The position numbers were made by a program, and so were the translations under genes. This document shows, piece by piece, positions 48,780 through 62,500 of a stretch of 64,000 nucleotides of DNA (position 1 is its first letter; each line of letters begins with the position of its first letter). The stretch lies in the NCBI GenBank assembly GCA_014529385.2, contig CM043945.1, forward strand, positions 150,553,241 to 150,617,240. The letters run 5' to 3'. Under the pieces are notes generated by a model. The model was not told the origin of the DNA. It was given only the letters and a program-made list of their open reading frames with translations, and made no database searches. Source of the stretch: Adiantum capillus-veneris (lineage: Eukaryota > Streptophyta > Polypodiopsida > Polypodiales > Pteridaceae).

Positions 48780-49400
48780 AAATGTTTTTGAAACACTTAA
48801 AGAGTCTTTAGGTGACCTAGAATAACCAACCTATGGTTTAAAGGCTATAGGGTGTCATGTGATGTTTTATAAGATGTGTCCATAAGATCTAGGTGATTTG
48901 CATCCATGGGGTGGTTTAAGTGCCCCTGTGGAGATTCTATGTCACCACCCTATGGCCCTAAGGCCTTAGGTTATCCCAAATGCTCTTGGATAACTTATGT
49001 TTCCTTCTAGAATAGCCCAAATACTCATGTGCCTGTTTAGAGACTTTATGTAATCACTCTATATACATAAGAATGTAGGATAGCTGTGTTGACACCCTAT
49101 GGCCTTAAAGTTGTAGACTAGCGCAAATGATTATGTTCCCTTTTAAAGACTCTATGTAATCACCCTATATCCGTAAGATTGTAGGGTAGCCAAATGCTTT
49201 TGGGGGATTCTATGTTGACACCCTATAGGCCTAAGGCTATAGAGTAACCCAGATGCTTATGTGCCCTTTTAGAGACTCGGTGTAATCACCCTACATCCGT
49301 AAGGTTGTAGGGTATCCCATTTTCTTTTGGGGGATTCTATGGCCCTAGGGCCATAGGGTGTCATGTCTACAAAGAACTCTATGATCCTCAAGTCATAGGG
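48780..49400. repeat. CCTATGGCC array, block III (diverged)
   Basis: These are sparser and more diverged units, such as 'caccctat.tccgtaagattgtagggt' and 'ccctagggccatagggtg', related to blocks I, II and IV. The block ends about 200 bp from the 3' end of the minus-strand gene at 49,602. Confidence 0.75.
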
Positions 49401-49601
49401 TATTCTTCACAAACCTCATATGATCAATTAACTTTAAAGTATTACATAATATATATCTTATGACCATATATAAGTGTAGAATTCTATTTACCACAACATG
49501 TCCATATAACATCATACACTAGATTTGAGATAGGACAATTAAAATAAAATGACAACAATAATAATCTAAATATCAGTAATGTAATATCATGGGTGGCTAG
49601 C

Positions 49602-52333
49602 TTAACCTGTTTCCTGTAGAATTTCTAGAATGGCCTCAGCACTTGCATCCAATGGTTCTTCAATTTCTTCTTCCTCTGAATCCTTGGCATTGAATTTCTC
49701 TGTGTTATCCACACCTACCCACCTTCTAAGATCAAGGTTTTCTTCCACTATGGAATGGCAAAGATATTCCAATTGTGTCATTTGATCACTACTACATGCA
49801 ACTGATATCACCTTTCTCTGTTGTTGTAGTGCCTCTTTAGTCCTATAGCCTAATGAGAAGATGTTTATTACTTGATCATCTTCTTTGAGACAGATGCATT
49901 TGATTGCACGACGTACAAAAAAGGATTTGGTTATGGTCACAGCATCATACTCATCGTCATTGATGCAAAGAGTATGCATTGGCTCCAACAGTGACTCTTT
50001 AATACTAGAGTAGTTGGTGTACTGCTCTCCTTGACTGAAAAATGCCCAAACCCCAAAAATTACTTCACGAAGAACACATGTTTGGATGGTCTCTGATCCC
50101 ATTAAGGAGCTCAAAGGTAGAACGTGCATTTCATACCATTTAGCTTTTTCAGAAATTGCCTTCTCTAGGGAAGCAGCATGCTGATACTTGACTAAGCCGG
50201 AAATTAAAAACTCTGCTGGTTGATGTGCTACCCCACATACTCCATCAATTACTTTACCAAATTGGGCAGCACTCCAACCACTAGATGTAAGACTTTTGTG
50301 TGTTGTATCTATGATGCAAACACCAACACGAATTTTAGAGCTATTCTCACTGCAGAGAAACTCGGTGCCTTCCAAATTCTTTCCAACACACTTGATTGTC
50401 CATGGTAAAATGAATTGCAAACTAGAAGTGCCATTCTTTTGTGCAATGATCCACTGCACATATCCCCTAGTGATCTCAGGAATTGGCTCTTTCTCCTTTC
50501 CTTTTTGTAGTAGGAGATTTAGCCATTGCGTACAACTCGTGAAGAGAGATTTGTAAATCTCATCTGTAATGTTATAATGAGACTTACATTTATCCCATGA
50601 AGTAATTGCTATTGTTGATGGATCTATCTCTTTAAATTCCATCAACATTTGAGGCTCAAAAACCCTGGTCTTCTTAAGACCGTTGCACGTGCAGTGAGGT
50701 CGAGCATGCCCACTTGACATGGTTTCTTCACTAAGCAGATCTTCTAATCTGTCAGCTCCTGTTGTAGTATCTTGACATCATTATCTTCTAAACCATTTAA
50801 GCATCTAAAGGTTGTTATGCTTGGTTGTCGCCCATGAGCAGTTGATGTCTGATGCTTCTCCAAGATGTTTATCCATTGATCATAGATTTCATCATCGTAC
50901 ATGACCATGTGTGCTTCTTTGTTGGCAAATGATTTATGGTTGAACACGATGTTCGCCACATTTACAAAGGCCTTCAAAATAAAGAAAGAAAATTAAATTT
51001 ATTTCTAGACATATTTATAACAAAAAAAGCATAGGGAAGTGGAACTTACATCCCAACCTACTCGACTCGGATGACTGACAGGAACACCTGCCTTGGGTTT
51101 TTTTGGTTTAGAATATGCAAGCCATTGACTACGGCCATGCTTCAAGACCTCCACATAAGGCTGGTGTTTCATTGCTGTTATTCTCTCCATGTTCTCCATT
51201 TTGGAAATCCGCACAGCAACCTCTTTCGGAGCGTCTACCACTATCCTTGCAGTTCTAAACTTGTAGAACTCTTTTCTCAAAGCATACTTAGTGTTGTTGT
51301 TACACAAAAAAGCTCTAGCCGCTATGGTGGAATGCTGACCAGCTAGAATCTAGTAGTGGTATGTTGATAGCTTGACTCCATGCACTTCAGCTGTTTGTAA
51401 AGGCATTTTTGTAATTGGGTTATACGGCATCAAGTCTGTTGCACTGGAGACTATCCTAGAGTGCCCTGCAAATTTCTTCAAGAGATATTTCACATACACA
51501 TCTGACAATGGTCTGCATTTATAGCCATCTGGTGCAAGGTTGCATTGCTCAACTGGGATCAATTGGGTAAATTGTACACCAAATTTAAAATAGTGTGAAA
51601 TTCCGACGTATCCATCTAGCCCACTCTTAGAAGTTTTGGCAACGTCTTTATCAGGATCTTTTTCTTTGGGCGGTATAATAGAGTCCAACACAGCTAAGGA
51701 TGTTGAGTCCACAACCACTGCCACTGAGGGGGTTCTAACTATTAGGGTTGCAAGTCCACTAGAATCTTCTGCTTCTTGATTCTGTAAGGGTATAACTGAA
51801 AGATTTTCTTCGGCCACATTTCCACTATTTTCTCCAAGTGAGGGAGTCTAACTCTCCTTGAGCGTCTTAGATTGATTTTATGTACCAGTGTTTTCATTCT
51901 TTCGCTTCTTATTCTTCTTTGTGCTCCTCAATTTACCTAAATATTGATTGACTTTCTTAAAGACCTCAATATATAAGTCTATAAAGTTCTCACTTGGAGT
52001 GTCGTCTTGAAGCTCCACCTACCATGCTTTTGTCATTGTCACTCCTTCATAATCAACCTTCACCAATTTTTGAGCAAAGGCCACAGGCTCCAACAAGTAG
52101 GAGTCACCATTGAGTAGTTTTACTCCAAGGCATGGAGACATTTCAAGATCTGAACAATCTTTCTTTATCTCCTTGACAATACCACAGTCCTTGAAGGGAA
52201 ATTGCTCTTTATCTTGAAAGAACAAGTGGACTTTCTCATCACTTCTACCATTTGGTAAGTGAAAATCTAGATACCAAGAACTTGGTGTTGAGCTTATTGC
52301 ATCAACTGACTTTGACTTTCTCTTCTAAGACAT
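49602..52333 (-). pseudogene. Large uncharacterised gene with ParB-like segment, one intron, several stops
   Basis: From an ATG at 52,333 one frame can be followed for about 1.3 kb through five stops (third codon TAG, then after MTKAW, ENTGT, LKES and STYHY). A 78-bp GT-AG intron (51,049-50,972) joins in phase, and a one-base frameshift near 50,740 leads into a 372-codon open frame ending at 49,602. The segment 51,300-51,580 reads FTQLIPVEQCNLAPDGYKCR ... VKYLLKKFAG ... ILAGQHSTIAARAFL. This has the order of a ParB/sulfiredoxin-type fold: an N-P-x-x-x-R-like strand, a helix, then a GxH/GxR helix. The C-terminal half is unrecognised, with an acidic tail (EDSEEEEIEEPLD-like). All the stops can be reached from CAG or CAA by a C-to-T change. 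Function is unknown. Confidence 0.5.
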
Positions 52334-52379
52334 ATTTTGTAAAAAGAATGACATATATTTAGACAAGATGGATATTATT

Positions 52380-54780
52380 ACATCCATATGGACCTAGGGC
52401 CATAGAGTCCCCTCTATGTTAAACCATGTGGTCCTAGGTCCAAAGGGTGCCAACAAAATGGTTCTACAAGTGTACCTAGGCCACTCTATGGTAGTGTGAT
52501 CACACGTTCTCTTATGACATTAGAGGACCCTCAAAGAAGTATCCCTTGAATGGCCTAAATACCCCTTTAGAGACTCTACACCAACACCATATGGCATCAT
52601 ATGGCCTGAAGGCCATAGGGTCCCCTGCATGCTAGTAAGAACCTCTCTATGCTCTACATTGGCATCATATGGCCCCAAGGCCACAAGGTGGCCTCAATGT
52701 TTTAAAGAAACGCTTCATGAGGGTTTTTTGGTAACCTATGACCCCAGGGCCATATGGTGCTCTCCATGCAAGTAAAAACCACTATTTGCTCTATATTGAG
52801 GAGACCTTATGGGATGAAGTCCATAGGGTCCCCTCTATGCTAGTAAGAACCTCTGTTTACTCTATAATAGCACCCTGTGGCCTGAAGGTCATAGGGTTCC
52901 CTCTATGCTACTAAGAATCTCTTTGTGCTCTATGCTCTATCGTCTATGCTCTATGATCTATATTGACTTCCTATGGCCCCAAGACCACAAGGTGCCCTCA
53001 TTGTTTCCAAAAACACCTCATTGTTTTGCTATGGCCCCAGGGCCATAGCTCTCTATGCCCATATAAAGCACCATTTGCTCTATATTAGCTCCCTAAGGCC
53101 AATGAAAAATACTATTCTCTCTATATTGAGAAGACCTTGAAAAATACTATTCTCTCTATATTGAGAAGACCTTGTGGGCTGAAGGCCATAGGAACCCTTC
53201 TATGATGGATTTTTGACAACCAATCCCCCTAGGTCAGGATGTTCTATATGCTAGTAAAAACACTATTTGCTCTATATTGGCACCATGTGACTTGAAAGCC
53301 ATATGGTCCCCTATATTCTAGTAAGAGCCTCTCCATGCTCTATATTGGCACCCTTTGGCATGAAGGCCATAGGGTCCAATCTTTGCTAGTAAGAACCGAT
53401 CTATGCTCTATATTGGCACCCTAATTTAGGCCATAGGGTCCCCTGTATGTTAGTAAGAACCTCTCTATGCTCTACACATACTATGACCCCAAGGGCACAA
53501 GCTGCCCTCTATGTTTTGAAGAAACCCTTCATGATGGTTTTTTGGCAACCTATGGACCCAGGGCCATAGGGTGCTCTCTATGCTAGTAAAAACACTATTT
53601 GCTCTATATTGAGGAGACTTTGTGGGTTGAAAGCCATAGGTTCCCCTCTATGCTAGTGAGAACCTCTGTTTTCTCTACGTTGACACCCTGTGGCCTGAAG
53701 GCCATAGGGTTCCCTGTATGCTAGTAAGAAGCTCTCTATGATCTATGCTCTATGCTCTATATTGACATCCTATGGCCCCAAGGCCACAAGGTGCCCTCAT
53801 TGTTTCGAAAAAACCCTCATTGTTTTGGCACCCTATGGCCACATGTATAAAGCACTATTTGGTCTTTCTATGTTAGTAAGAACCAATCTATGCTCTATAT
53901 TGGCACCCTATGGTCTGAAGGCCATAGGGGGCCCCCTATGCTAGTAAGTAACTCTCTATGTTCTACACATCCTATGACCCCAAGGCCAAAAGTTTCCCTC
54001 TATGTTTTGAAGAAAACCTTCATGAGGGTTTTTTGGCAACCTATGGACCCAGGGCCATAGGATTCTCTCTATTCCATTGAGGAGACCTTGTGGGTTGAAG
54101 GCCATAGGGTCCCCTCTATGCTAGTAAGAACCTCTGTTTTCTCTATGTTGACACCCTGTGGCCTAAAGGCCATAGGGTTCCCTCTATGATAGTAAGAAGC
54201 TCTCTATGCTCTATGCTCTATGCTCTATGCTCTATGCTCTATATTGACATCCTATGGCCCCAAGGCCACAAGGTGCCCTCATAGTTTCGTAAAAACCCTC
54301 ATTGTTTTGGCACATTATGGCCCCAGGTATAAAGCACTATTTGGTCTCTCTATGCTAGTAAGAACCGATCTATGCTCTATATTGGGACCCTATGGCCTTC
54401 AGGCCATAGGGTCCTCTGTATGCTAGTAAGAACCTCTCTATGCTCTACACATCTTATGACCCTAAGGGCACAAGGTGCCCTGTATGTTTTAAAGAAACCA
54501 TTCATGATAGTTTTTTGGCAACCTATGGACCCAGGTCCATAGGGTGCTCTCTATGCCAGTAAAAAATACTATTTGCTCTATATTGAGGAGACCTGGTGGT
54601 CTGAAGGCCATAGGGTCCCCTCTATGCTAGTAAGAACCTCTGTCTTCTCTATATTGACACCCTGCGGCCTGAAGGCCATAGGGTTCCCTCTATGGTAGTA
54701 AGAAGCTCTCTATGCTCTTTTCTCTATGCTCTATATAGAGATCCTATGGCCCGAAGGCCACAAGGTGCCCTCATTGTTTC
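52380..54780. repeat. CCTATGGCC array, block IVa, about 485-bp higher-order repeat
   Basis: Monomers of about 65-75 bp are arranged in a higher-order unit: the landmark TTTGGCAACCTATGGA recurs at 53,541, 54,032 and 54,514 (491 and 482 bp apart), with an earlier variant at 52,727. Each higher-order unit contains about seven monomers, among them 'ctatgctctatgctctat' runs and a 'cctcattgtttcg' variant. Confidence 0.88.
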
Positions 54781-56300
54781 AGATGGAATGTAGGACACCT
54801 TGTGACCCTAGGGAACATAGGGAATCCTATGGCCCTTGGACCACAAGGTCTTTAGATGGGACAGAGGGCATCCAAGGGCCCAAGGGTGGCCTATGTACAT
54901 AGGGTACACCATGGTGCATATTAACGGCGGGAACCATGGCATCCCCATGCACCTAGGGCTCTAGGGCCATAGAATCTCCAAAAGGAACATAGGGAATCAT
55001 ATGGCCCTTGCGATTGTACATTGCCACCCTATGGCACTTGGGCCATAGGGTCTTCAGATGGAACGTAGGGCACCTTGTGACCCTAGGGAACATAGGGAAT
55101 CCTATGGCCCTTCAGATTGTAGATTGTCACCCTATGGCCCTTGGGCCACAAGGTCTCTAGATGGGACGTAAGGCACCCTGTGATCCTATGGCTCTAGGGC
55201 CATAGGATCTCCAAAAAAAACATATGGAACCCTATGGCCCTTGAGATTGTACATTGCCACCCTATGGCCCTTGGGCCACAAGGTCTCAAGATGGAACATA
55301 GGGCACCTTTTGATCCTATGGCCATAGGTTCCTTATGTTTCTTTTGGAGATCCTATGGCGCTAGGGCCATAGGATCTTCAGAAGGAACATAGGGAACCAT
55401 ATGGCCCTTGAGATTGTACATTGCCATCCTATGGCCCTTGGGCCACAAGGTCTCTTGATGGGACATAGGGCACCTTGTGATCCTATGTCCGTAGGGTCAT
55501 ATGTTCATTTTGGAGATCCTATGGTCCGAGGACCATAGGATCTCTAAAAGGAACATAAGGAACCCTGTGATCCTATGTCCGTAGGGCCATATGTTCATTT
55601 TGGAGATCCTATGGCCCGAGGACCATAGGATCTCCAAAAAGAACATAGGGAACCCTATGGCCCTTGATATTGTACATTGCCACCCTATGGCCCTTGGGCC
55701 AAAAGGTCTCTAGATGGGACATAGGGCACCCTTTGATCCTATGGTGGGAGGTTCCTTATGTTCCTTTTGGAGATCCTATGGCCCGAGGACCATAGGATCT
55801 CCAAAAGGAACATAGGGAACCCTATGGCCCTTGAGATTGTACATTCCCACACTATGGACCTTGGGCCACAAGGTCTCCAATAGGTCACCCTTTGATCCTA
55901 TGGACCTAGGTTCTTAATGTTGCTTTTGGAGATTCTATGGCCCTAGTGCCACCCTATCTCCAAAAGGAACATAGGGAACCCTATGGCCCTTGAGATTGTA
56001 CATTGCCACCCTAAGGCCCTTGGGACACAAGGTCTCTGGATCGGACATAGAGCACCATGTGATCCTATGGCCATAGTGCCATATATATGTTTTGGAGATC
56101 CTATGGCCCTATGGCCATAGGATCTTCAACAGGAACATAGGGAACCCTATGACCCTTGAGATTGTACATTGGCACCCTATGGCTAGATGGGACATTGGTT
56201 ACCCTATAGTACGATGTGAGACCACCCTATGGCCTTATGGTCATAGGGTGCCTTAGGGCCATATAATACTCTTTAGTATGAGGTGAAACCCTATGTAGAC
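54781..56300. repeat. CCTATGGCC array, block IVb, about 165-bp higher-order repeat
   Basis: The landmark GATTGTACATTGCC recurs near 55,012, 55,115, 55,245, 55,412, 55,667, 55,835, 55,994 and 56,160 (mostly 159-168 bp). Each unit has a long dyad, 'ggagatcctatggcc' against 'ggccataggatctcc', which extends the basic palindrome to about 30 bp. Confidence 0.88.
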
Positions 56301-56639
56301 ACACCCTGTCTGCCCTTCTAAAGATTCTATGTCTAGTTTTATTTTAGAGACTACAAATGAATTTTAAGAAACTATATTATACCATTTCTTACAAACACAT
56401 ATAGTGTACACTTTCTTTCCCACCTTTTTGCCCCTTTTTTTTCCCATCCTCCTGCAACTGAACCCTAATCCATCCTCATACAACAGCGCGCTCTACTCGT
56501 CCTCTTACAATGTGTGCCCAACTCCCCACAACCCAATTACCGGTATCCATAGTTTCAGCATTTTCTGTAGTTATTGTTTTTTGTATTTGCAGGTTTATAA
56601 TTTTTTTGTACAATTAGAGATTTTTGCAGTTAGAGTTTT

Positions 56640-56830
56640 ACAGTATTAGGTCACTTATGAGGAGTTTTCTATTTTATAGATTTAGGTCCCTAATAAGAGT
56701 TTTTCGTTTTACAAATTTAGGTCCCTAATTAGTGTCTTCTGTTTTACATTTTTAGGTCTCTAATTAGAGTATTCTGTATTACAGTTTTAGATCTTTAATT
56801 AGAGATTTTTCTTTTTTATAGTTCTACAGT
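56640..56830. repeat. 35-bp degenerate tandem repeat
   Basis: 'TTTAGGTCCCTAATTAGAG' type units start near 56,647, 56,683, 56,718, 56,753 and 56,788 (35-36 bp). The unit contains the small palindrome CTAATTAG. The flanks (56,340-56,640, 56,830-57,000) are AT-rich with no gene. Confidence 0.8.
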
Positions 56831-57241
56831 TTACAGTTTTACAGTTTTAGAGATGTAATTAATGATTTTGTTTATTGTTTTAGAGAGAAGTGATTCACAA
56901 CTTAGCTAAAACATAATTAGATTAAGAACAGTTAAAACCAAATTAAGCAAAAAAATTAGGGTTTCTACAGGTTACCTGTGAGTAAATCTGTGTTTGATGA
57001 AGAGAGGCTGCAGCAGTAGCAAGCAGTCACTTAGGTGTGTTGAGGCCGTGGCGATGATGGTAACAGATCTGTGTTTGGGAGGTCGCGGCAGCAGTCCTTC
57101 TGTTGAAGGTTGTGGCGATGGCTTCGCGTAGATCTGTGTGCGTCGCAACGATGGCGTAGAACTGTATGCGTAGGGAGACAGGGAAAGAGAGACAGAGAAA
57201 GACAAGCTTTGTGCAGGTTTTTGTGTAGGTTTCGAGCAAGA

Positions 57242-57244
<3 letters not shown>

Positions 57245-57292
<48 letters not shown>
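57245..57292. repeat. (GA)n microsatellite
   Basis: There are about 24 GA repeats. Flanking DNA (56,970-57,330) has short diverged duplications around 'agatctgtgt'. Open frames across it are artefacts. Positions 57,420-57,800 show no gene. Confidence 0.95.
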
Positions 57293-57297
<5 letters not shown>

Positions 57298-57899
57298 AGT
57301 GACAGCGCGAAAACAATTGTGGTAGAGAGAGAAAGAGAGAGATAAGGTTAGTTAGGTTAGGTTAGAAATTCAAAATTCGATTTTGAATTTAGGGGTTGTT
57401 CTCATGGGGTTGCAGTCGAGATTACTCGAGTTCTAGGCTTTGTGCAAAAATGAGACATAGCTCATCGGCTCTAAAACTGAAAGAGCTTTTCAAAAAAAAA
57501 AAAAAGAGTATGGAAAAAAAAATTTGGTGCAAGGCTTTGTCAATGTCCATATCTTTGTAGTACGAGTGGAACAACACCCATGAAGCAAAATTTGACTCCA
57601 GAATCAAAATCTGCATAGTAAAAAATAAACTAAAAATAGCTAAATTTTAAAAAAATTATCCCAAAAATTGTACGCTATTTTTTTTGTCCGATATCAATAA
57701 GTGTATTTGAAAACCCATTATGACAAAGTTTGTCGCAGCATTAAAAAAATATATATTATTTTTTTATTTATGCCACTTGCGGATATCCCTTGAATGGACG
57801 AAATTATTATGAAGACACCTCAGCCACCCCCGGGCTCACACCATAAGGCGACAATGCTGGAGGTCAAGGATCAAAGTGTGCACTCATTTTCATTTGAAA

Positions 57900-59470
57900 A
57901 TCCTATGTCCTAGGGTTTTCTTCTTCTATCTTGTGAGATCCTTGTGGCCATACGGTGGCAATGTGAAAGCTTGTGGACCTAGGGCCATAGGGTGGCAATG
58001 TATAAGCTCAAGAGCCATAAGTTGCCCTATATTCCATTTGGAAATCCTATAGACCTAGGGTTTAGGGGTGACAATGGATAAGCTCCAATACATAGCCCTA
58101 TGTTCCAGTTGGAGATCCTATGGCCCTAGGTCCACGACAATGTATAAGCTCAAGAGCCATACATTGCCCTACTTTCTAGTTGGAGATCCTATGGCCCTAG
58201 GGTCATGGGGTGGCAATATGTAAGCTCAAGGGCCATAGGGTGCCACATGTCCCATATGGAGATCCTACGGCCCTAGGGCCATGGGGTGGCAATGTATAAG
58301 CTCAATGGCCATACATTGCCTATGTTCCATTCGGAAATCCTATGGCCCTAGGGTAATGGGGTGGCAATGTATAAGCTCAAGGGACATAGGGTGCCACATG
58401 TCCCATATAGATATCCTATGGCCCTAGGGCCATGGGGTTGCATTGCTATCTTGGCCACCCTTGAACCCGCACCCTTGAGCTTAGGGGCTTTAGGTTGTCT
58501 TATTGTATGTTGTGAGATCTTGTGGCCCTAGGGCCATAGGGTGGCAATGTATAAGCTCAAGGGCCATACATTGCCTATGTTCCATTTGGAAATCATATGG
58601 CCCTAGGGTCATGGGGTGGCAATGTATAAGCTCAAGGGCCATAGGGTGCCACATGTTCCATATAGAGATCATATGGCCCTAGGGCCATGGGGCTGCATTG
58701 ATATCTTGGCCACCTTTGACATCTTGGCCATAGGTTGTCTTTTTGTATGTTGTGAGATCTTTTGGCCCTAGGGCCATAGGGTGTCAATGTATAAGCTCAA
58801 GGGCCATACATTGTCCTATGTTCCATTTGGAAATCCTATGGCCACAGGGCCATGGGGATGCATTGACATCTTGGCCACCCTTGAACTCACACCCTTGGGC
58901 TTAGGGCCATAGGTTGTCTTTTTGTATGTTTTGAAGTCTTGTGGCCCTAGGGACATAGGGTGGCAATGTATAAACTCAAGGGCCATACGTTTCCCTATGT
59001 TCCATTTGGAAATCCTATAGCCCTAGGGTCATGGGGTTGCAATGTATAAACTCAAGGGCCATACATTGCCGTATGTTTTATATGCCGATCCTATGGCCCT
59101 AGGGTCATGGGGTTGCAATGTATAAGCTCAAGGGCCATACATTGCCATATGTTTCATTTCGAGATCTTATGGCCCTAGGGTCATGGGGTGCCATAGGATG
59201 TATATATACTTGACATGAAACTCCGTGAGGTGATCTTGAGGACAACCCTATGGCCTTCAGGCCTTAGGGAGCTAGTATAGAGCAAATAGTGCATTATACA
59301 AGCATAGAGAGCTATGGCCCTGGGGCCATAGCAAAACAATGAGGGCACCTTGTGGTCTAGGGGCCATAGGAAGTCAATATAGATCATAGAGAATAGACGA
59401 TAGAGCATAGAGCACAAAGAGATTCTTAGTAGCATAGAGGGAACCCTATGACCTTCAGGCCACAGGGTGC
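57900..59470. repeat. CCTATGGCCC array, block V, about 76-bp unit
   Basis: 'GGTGGCAATGTATAAGCTCA' recurs about a dozen times from 57,990 at 75-80 bp (some gaps near 175). It is paired with 'cctatggccctagggtcatgggg' style dyads (here split as CCTATGGCCC and GGGTCATGGGG). The last part (59,240-59,470) reverts to the block IV monomer in inverted orientation and stops about 100 bp before the copy-2 transposase-like gene. Confidence 0.88.
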
Positions 59471-59578
59471 TTCTCATGAAACACCTACATACATACTTGT
59501 TATGCTTTATGCTACGTAAATCAATATACTCTGCAAGCGGTTTGTTTAACAAATATTCTTGCAAATCTTCTTGCGGGT

Positions 59579-62500
59579 ATGGCTAATTTCAATCATGGTG
59601 ATAGAGTGTGCATGTTTGTAGCGACACAAAAGGTTGCCATTGGGACTGTATTTGAAATAAATCCAAGTGCATATTGTTATGGAATGCTTATTGGGGAAGG
59701 CAATGTATCAGTGTCAGTTGATTTGTGTTTTGAAAAGAAAGCACTCATCCCTTTTCCAACAATGGATGCATTGACAGTGGGAGATGCTTTTCATAGTATT
59801 GTGAAATGGAGTAGTGGGTTGTTGCAACATATAAATGAGATGCAGTACAAAGGGGCTTCTATGCATGAGGCTGACAAAGCAGAAGGAGCATTGGATGCAC
59901 AATGTAATGGAATGAGCTACAGAGTGGTTTGGAAGGACAAGAGGGTTCAACTTTGGGATGAAAGCAAAACACATGTAGTAGCCGAAGGGGTTGTCATGTA
60001 TGTGTGTCTGTTTGACTCTATAAACTTTGGTGAGCTAGGTGAAGATAACATTGGTATTGGTATCGAAACATGTTAGGAAATAAGACGTAGCTAAATAGAT
60101 TTTTGAGTAGATTACTTAATGGAGAGAGATAGATTTCACACACAAGAGATTATAGAGTAGAGAGAGAGAGAGAGTACACACGATATACGTGGTTCACCCA
60201 ATGTGGGCTACGTCCACGGGAAAGCAGCCACTCAATGGCTTTAGCACTTCAAAAGAAGAAGTAGTTTACAAAGGGATTAAACCCTTAATAGAGCTCCTGC
60301 CTTGCTTCACTCTCACCACCTCACACTCACCTTGTTGCATCAACTTCACACTATGAAATGTGTGTAGAAATGGCCTCCTTTTATAGGCCAAAAGGGCTGC
60401 CCTCTCTTATGAGAGGCAGCCATGTGTAGCCGCCCTTGTGCGAATAAGTCCAAATCGGACCCTCCAATCCGCCCATGTGTGGCCGCCCTTGAGAAGAGAA
60501 GTCCACTTTTGAATTTGGCCACCGGCCATTGAATTCGGCCACCGGCGACTGGCCATTGACTTCCGACCACCACCGGCCATTGACTACCGGCCACCGGCCA
60601 ACCGACCGGTTGTTTTCCGACCACTTTTCGGCCGCCGGCCGGCCATGATATTCCGACGAAAAGGAATATTCCGGCGAGCGAAAAAAAAAGTCTCGGGGGC
60701 CTCCGCCCTCGAGGCCCCTAAAGTTGCCCCTGATTCTTGTTCGTGAAAATTTTGGTTTCCAGTGAGTGATTTTCCTTCACGCACGATGGCTTCTCCTCAT
60801 AATGGGGGCCTTACAAATGTGCGCTTTTACCACAAAAAATTACAAGGGTAAATCATGCTCCATATTTAACAAAACATCCTATGCATATGAGGCTACTATT
60901 TCTGCAGAAGCTAGTGTATGCAGCATTAATCTAGTTTGTTGGCCTATCAAGAGAGTGACAACTATCGATGGAAAAGAATTGTTATGCTATGAGGATCTAC
61001 ATGCTATGCATGCGTTACAAGACACATGCATTGAATTAGCTTATTTGGTAGAGCCTATTTCAAAAAAGCCAAAATATTGCTTTGTAAATAGGAAGCCAAA
61101 AATGTCAGTGAAAGCTTCTAAGAGATCCAATCAAGCATCTATAGCATCTGTCCAGCTTGTTTCAACCATAGATTGTTGTTCCAAAAGGTGTTGGCAATAT
61201 GCCAATTGAGATAAGGTCATGGCTATGCACAATGAATTTTGGGGACAGAGTTTGCAAAATAGAACAAACTATGTGTATGATACAATGTTGACTGCATGGC
61301 GTGAGAACAAAACAACTACAAAGACATGCTATGTGTTTTCTTTTAATGGCAGTGAGGTTTGTAGTAGAGCTTGGTACGAAATTCATGGCATTCCAAAAAC
61401 TTCATTTTATCGTTACTGTGAACATTTTGAGAAGGGGGTTAGACGCTCAGTGCATGGTAATGATGGTGTCATGAGAAAAGGAAGAGACCATACAGAAATG
61501 GGAAGGGCATTGATGCGCTCTTTTGTTGATGAAAACTCGGAGAGAATGCCACATAAGAGTAGAACCATGGAAGATGGTACTAGGAAAACTTTGCTTGCAA
61601 TACCAAACACGTACAAGCAAGTAGACATTTTACATGATGTCAATAAAACACTTGATAGTATGAGTCTCAAGCCAATGTCTAGCACGACATTCAATAGGAT
61701 TTGGAATACAGAGTTTGCTAATGTGACATCGTCAAAAACAAGTGAGTTCTCCAAATGTGTTGTGTGTAGTCGGATAAAGTCTCAACTAGAGTCAACAAAG
61801 GATGACGGGATGATTGCACGTTTGAAGGATGAACATTGAATTCACATGTTGCATCAACAAAGTTGTAGGAATGTGTACTACACCTAGTGTAAGTTCTCCT
61901 AGTTGCAAAAGGATAAGTATTTATGCATTATACATGATAAAATGGATCAAAAAAAGACAGCAATACCTAGGTTGTGTGTGAACTCAAAAGATTATGCGAA
62001 TGCATGTCAATTGCAAGTATCATTAACAGGTATGATAACACATGGACATGGTCATGGAATGTATGGTCACTTCTCACTTAATGGTCTATGGCCTTCATAT
62101 CCCAATGCTACAATTGGTTCCCTTGCATTATGCTTACAGAATCTGGAAAGAACATAAAACCATGGACTAGGAGATTTATGCCATGACGGTATGCCACGCA
62201 GCAATGTAACGTTCTTCAATGCATTGAACTCAAGGAGAGCTCTAGACCTCCAAAACAAAATGAAGCAAGAGCATGAGAGGAATGCATCAACAATGACACC
62301 ATCGTTGGCCATCCAAGGGTGTAATGAAGAGATTGTACACATACAATCAACTTCCTCTCTATGTGTTGCGGATACCATATCCACTCCTGTATTTCAAAAA
62401 TTGCATGAGAATCTTTTGCTATAGCTAGATAATTGTGCAGGAGAAAATAAAAATCGATATTTATTTGCATACTTATCCTTGTTAGTAGCAAAAGGAGTTT

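Noticed and set aside
49602-52333. Idea that ParB-like and HAD genes indicate bacterial or giant-virus DNA
   Set aside because: GT-AG introns in phase, plant-like HAD motif forms and plant repeats on all sides argue for a eukaryotic origin.
41599-54426. Many small ORFs with LCSMLAPYGPRA-like text
   Set aside because: They come from translation of the CCTATGGCC repeat monomer, which lacks stops in some frames; nothing is conserved beyond the DNA repeat.
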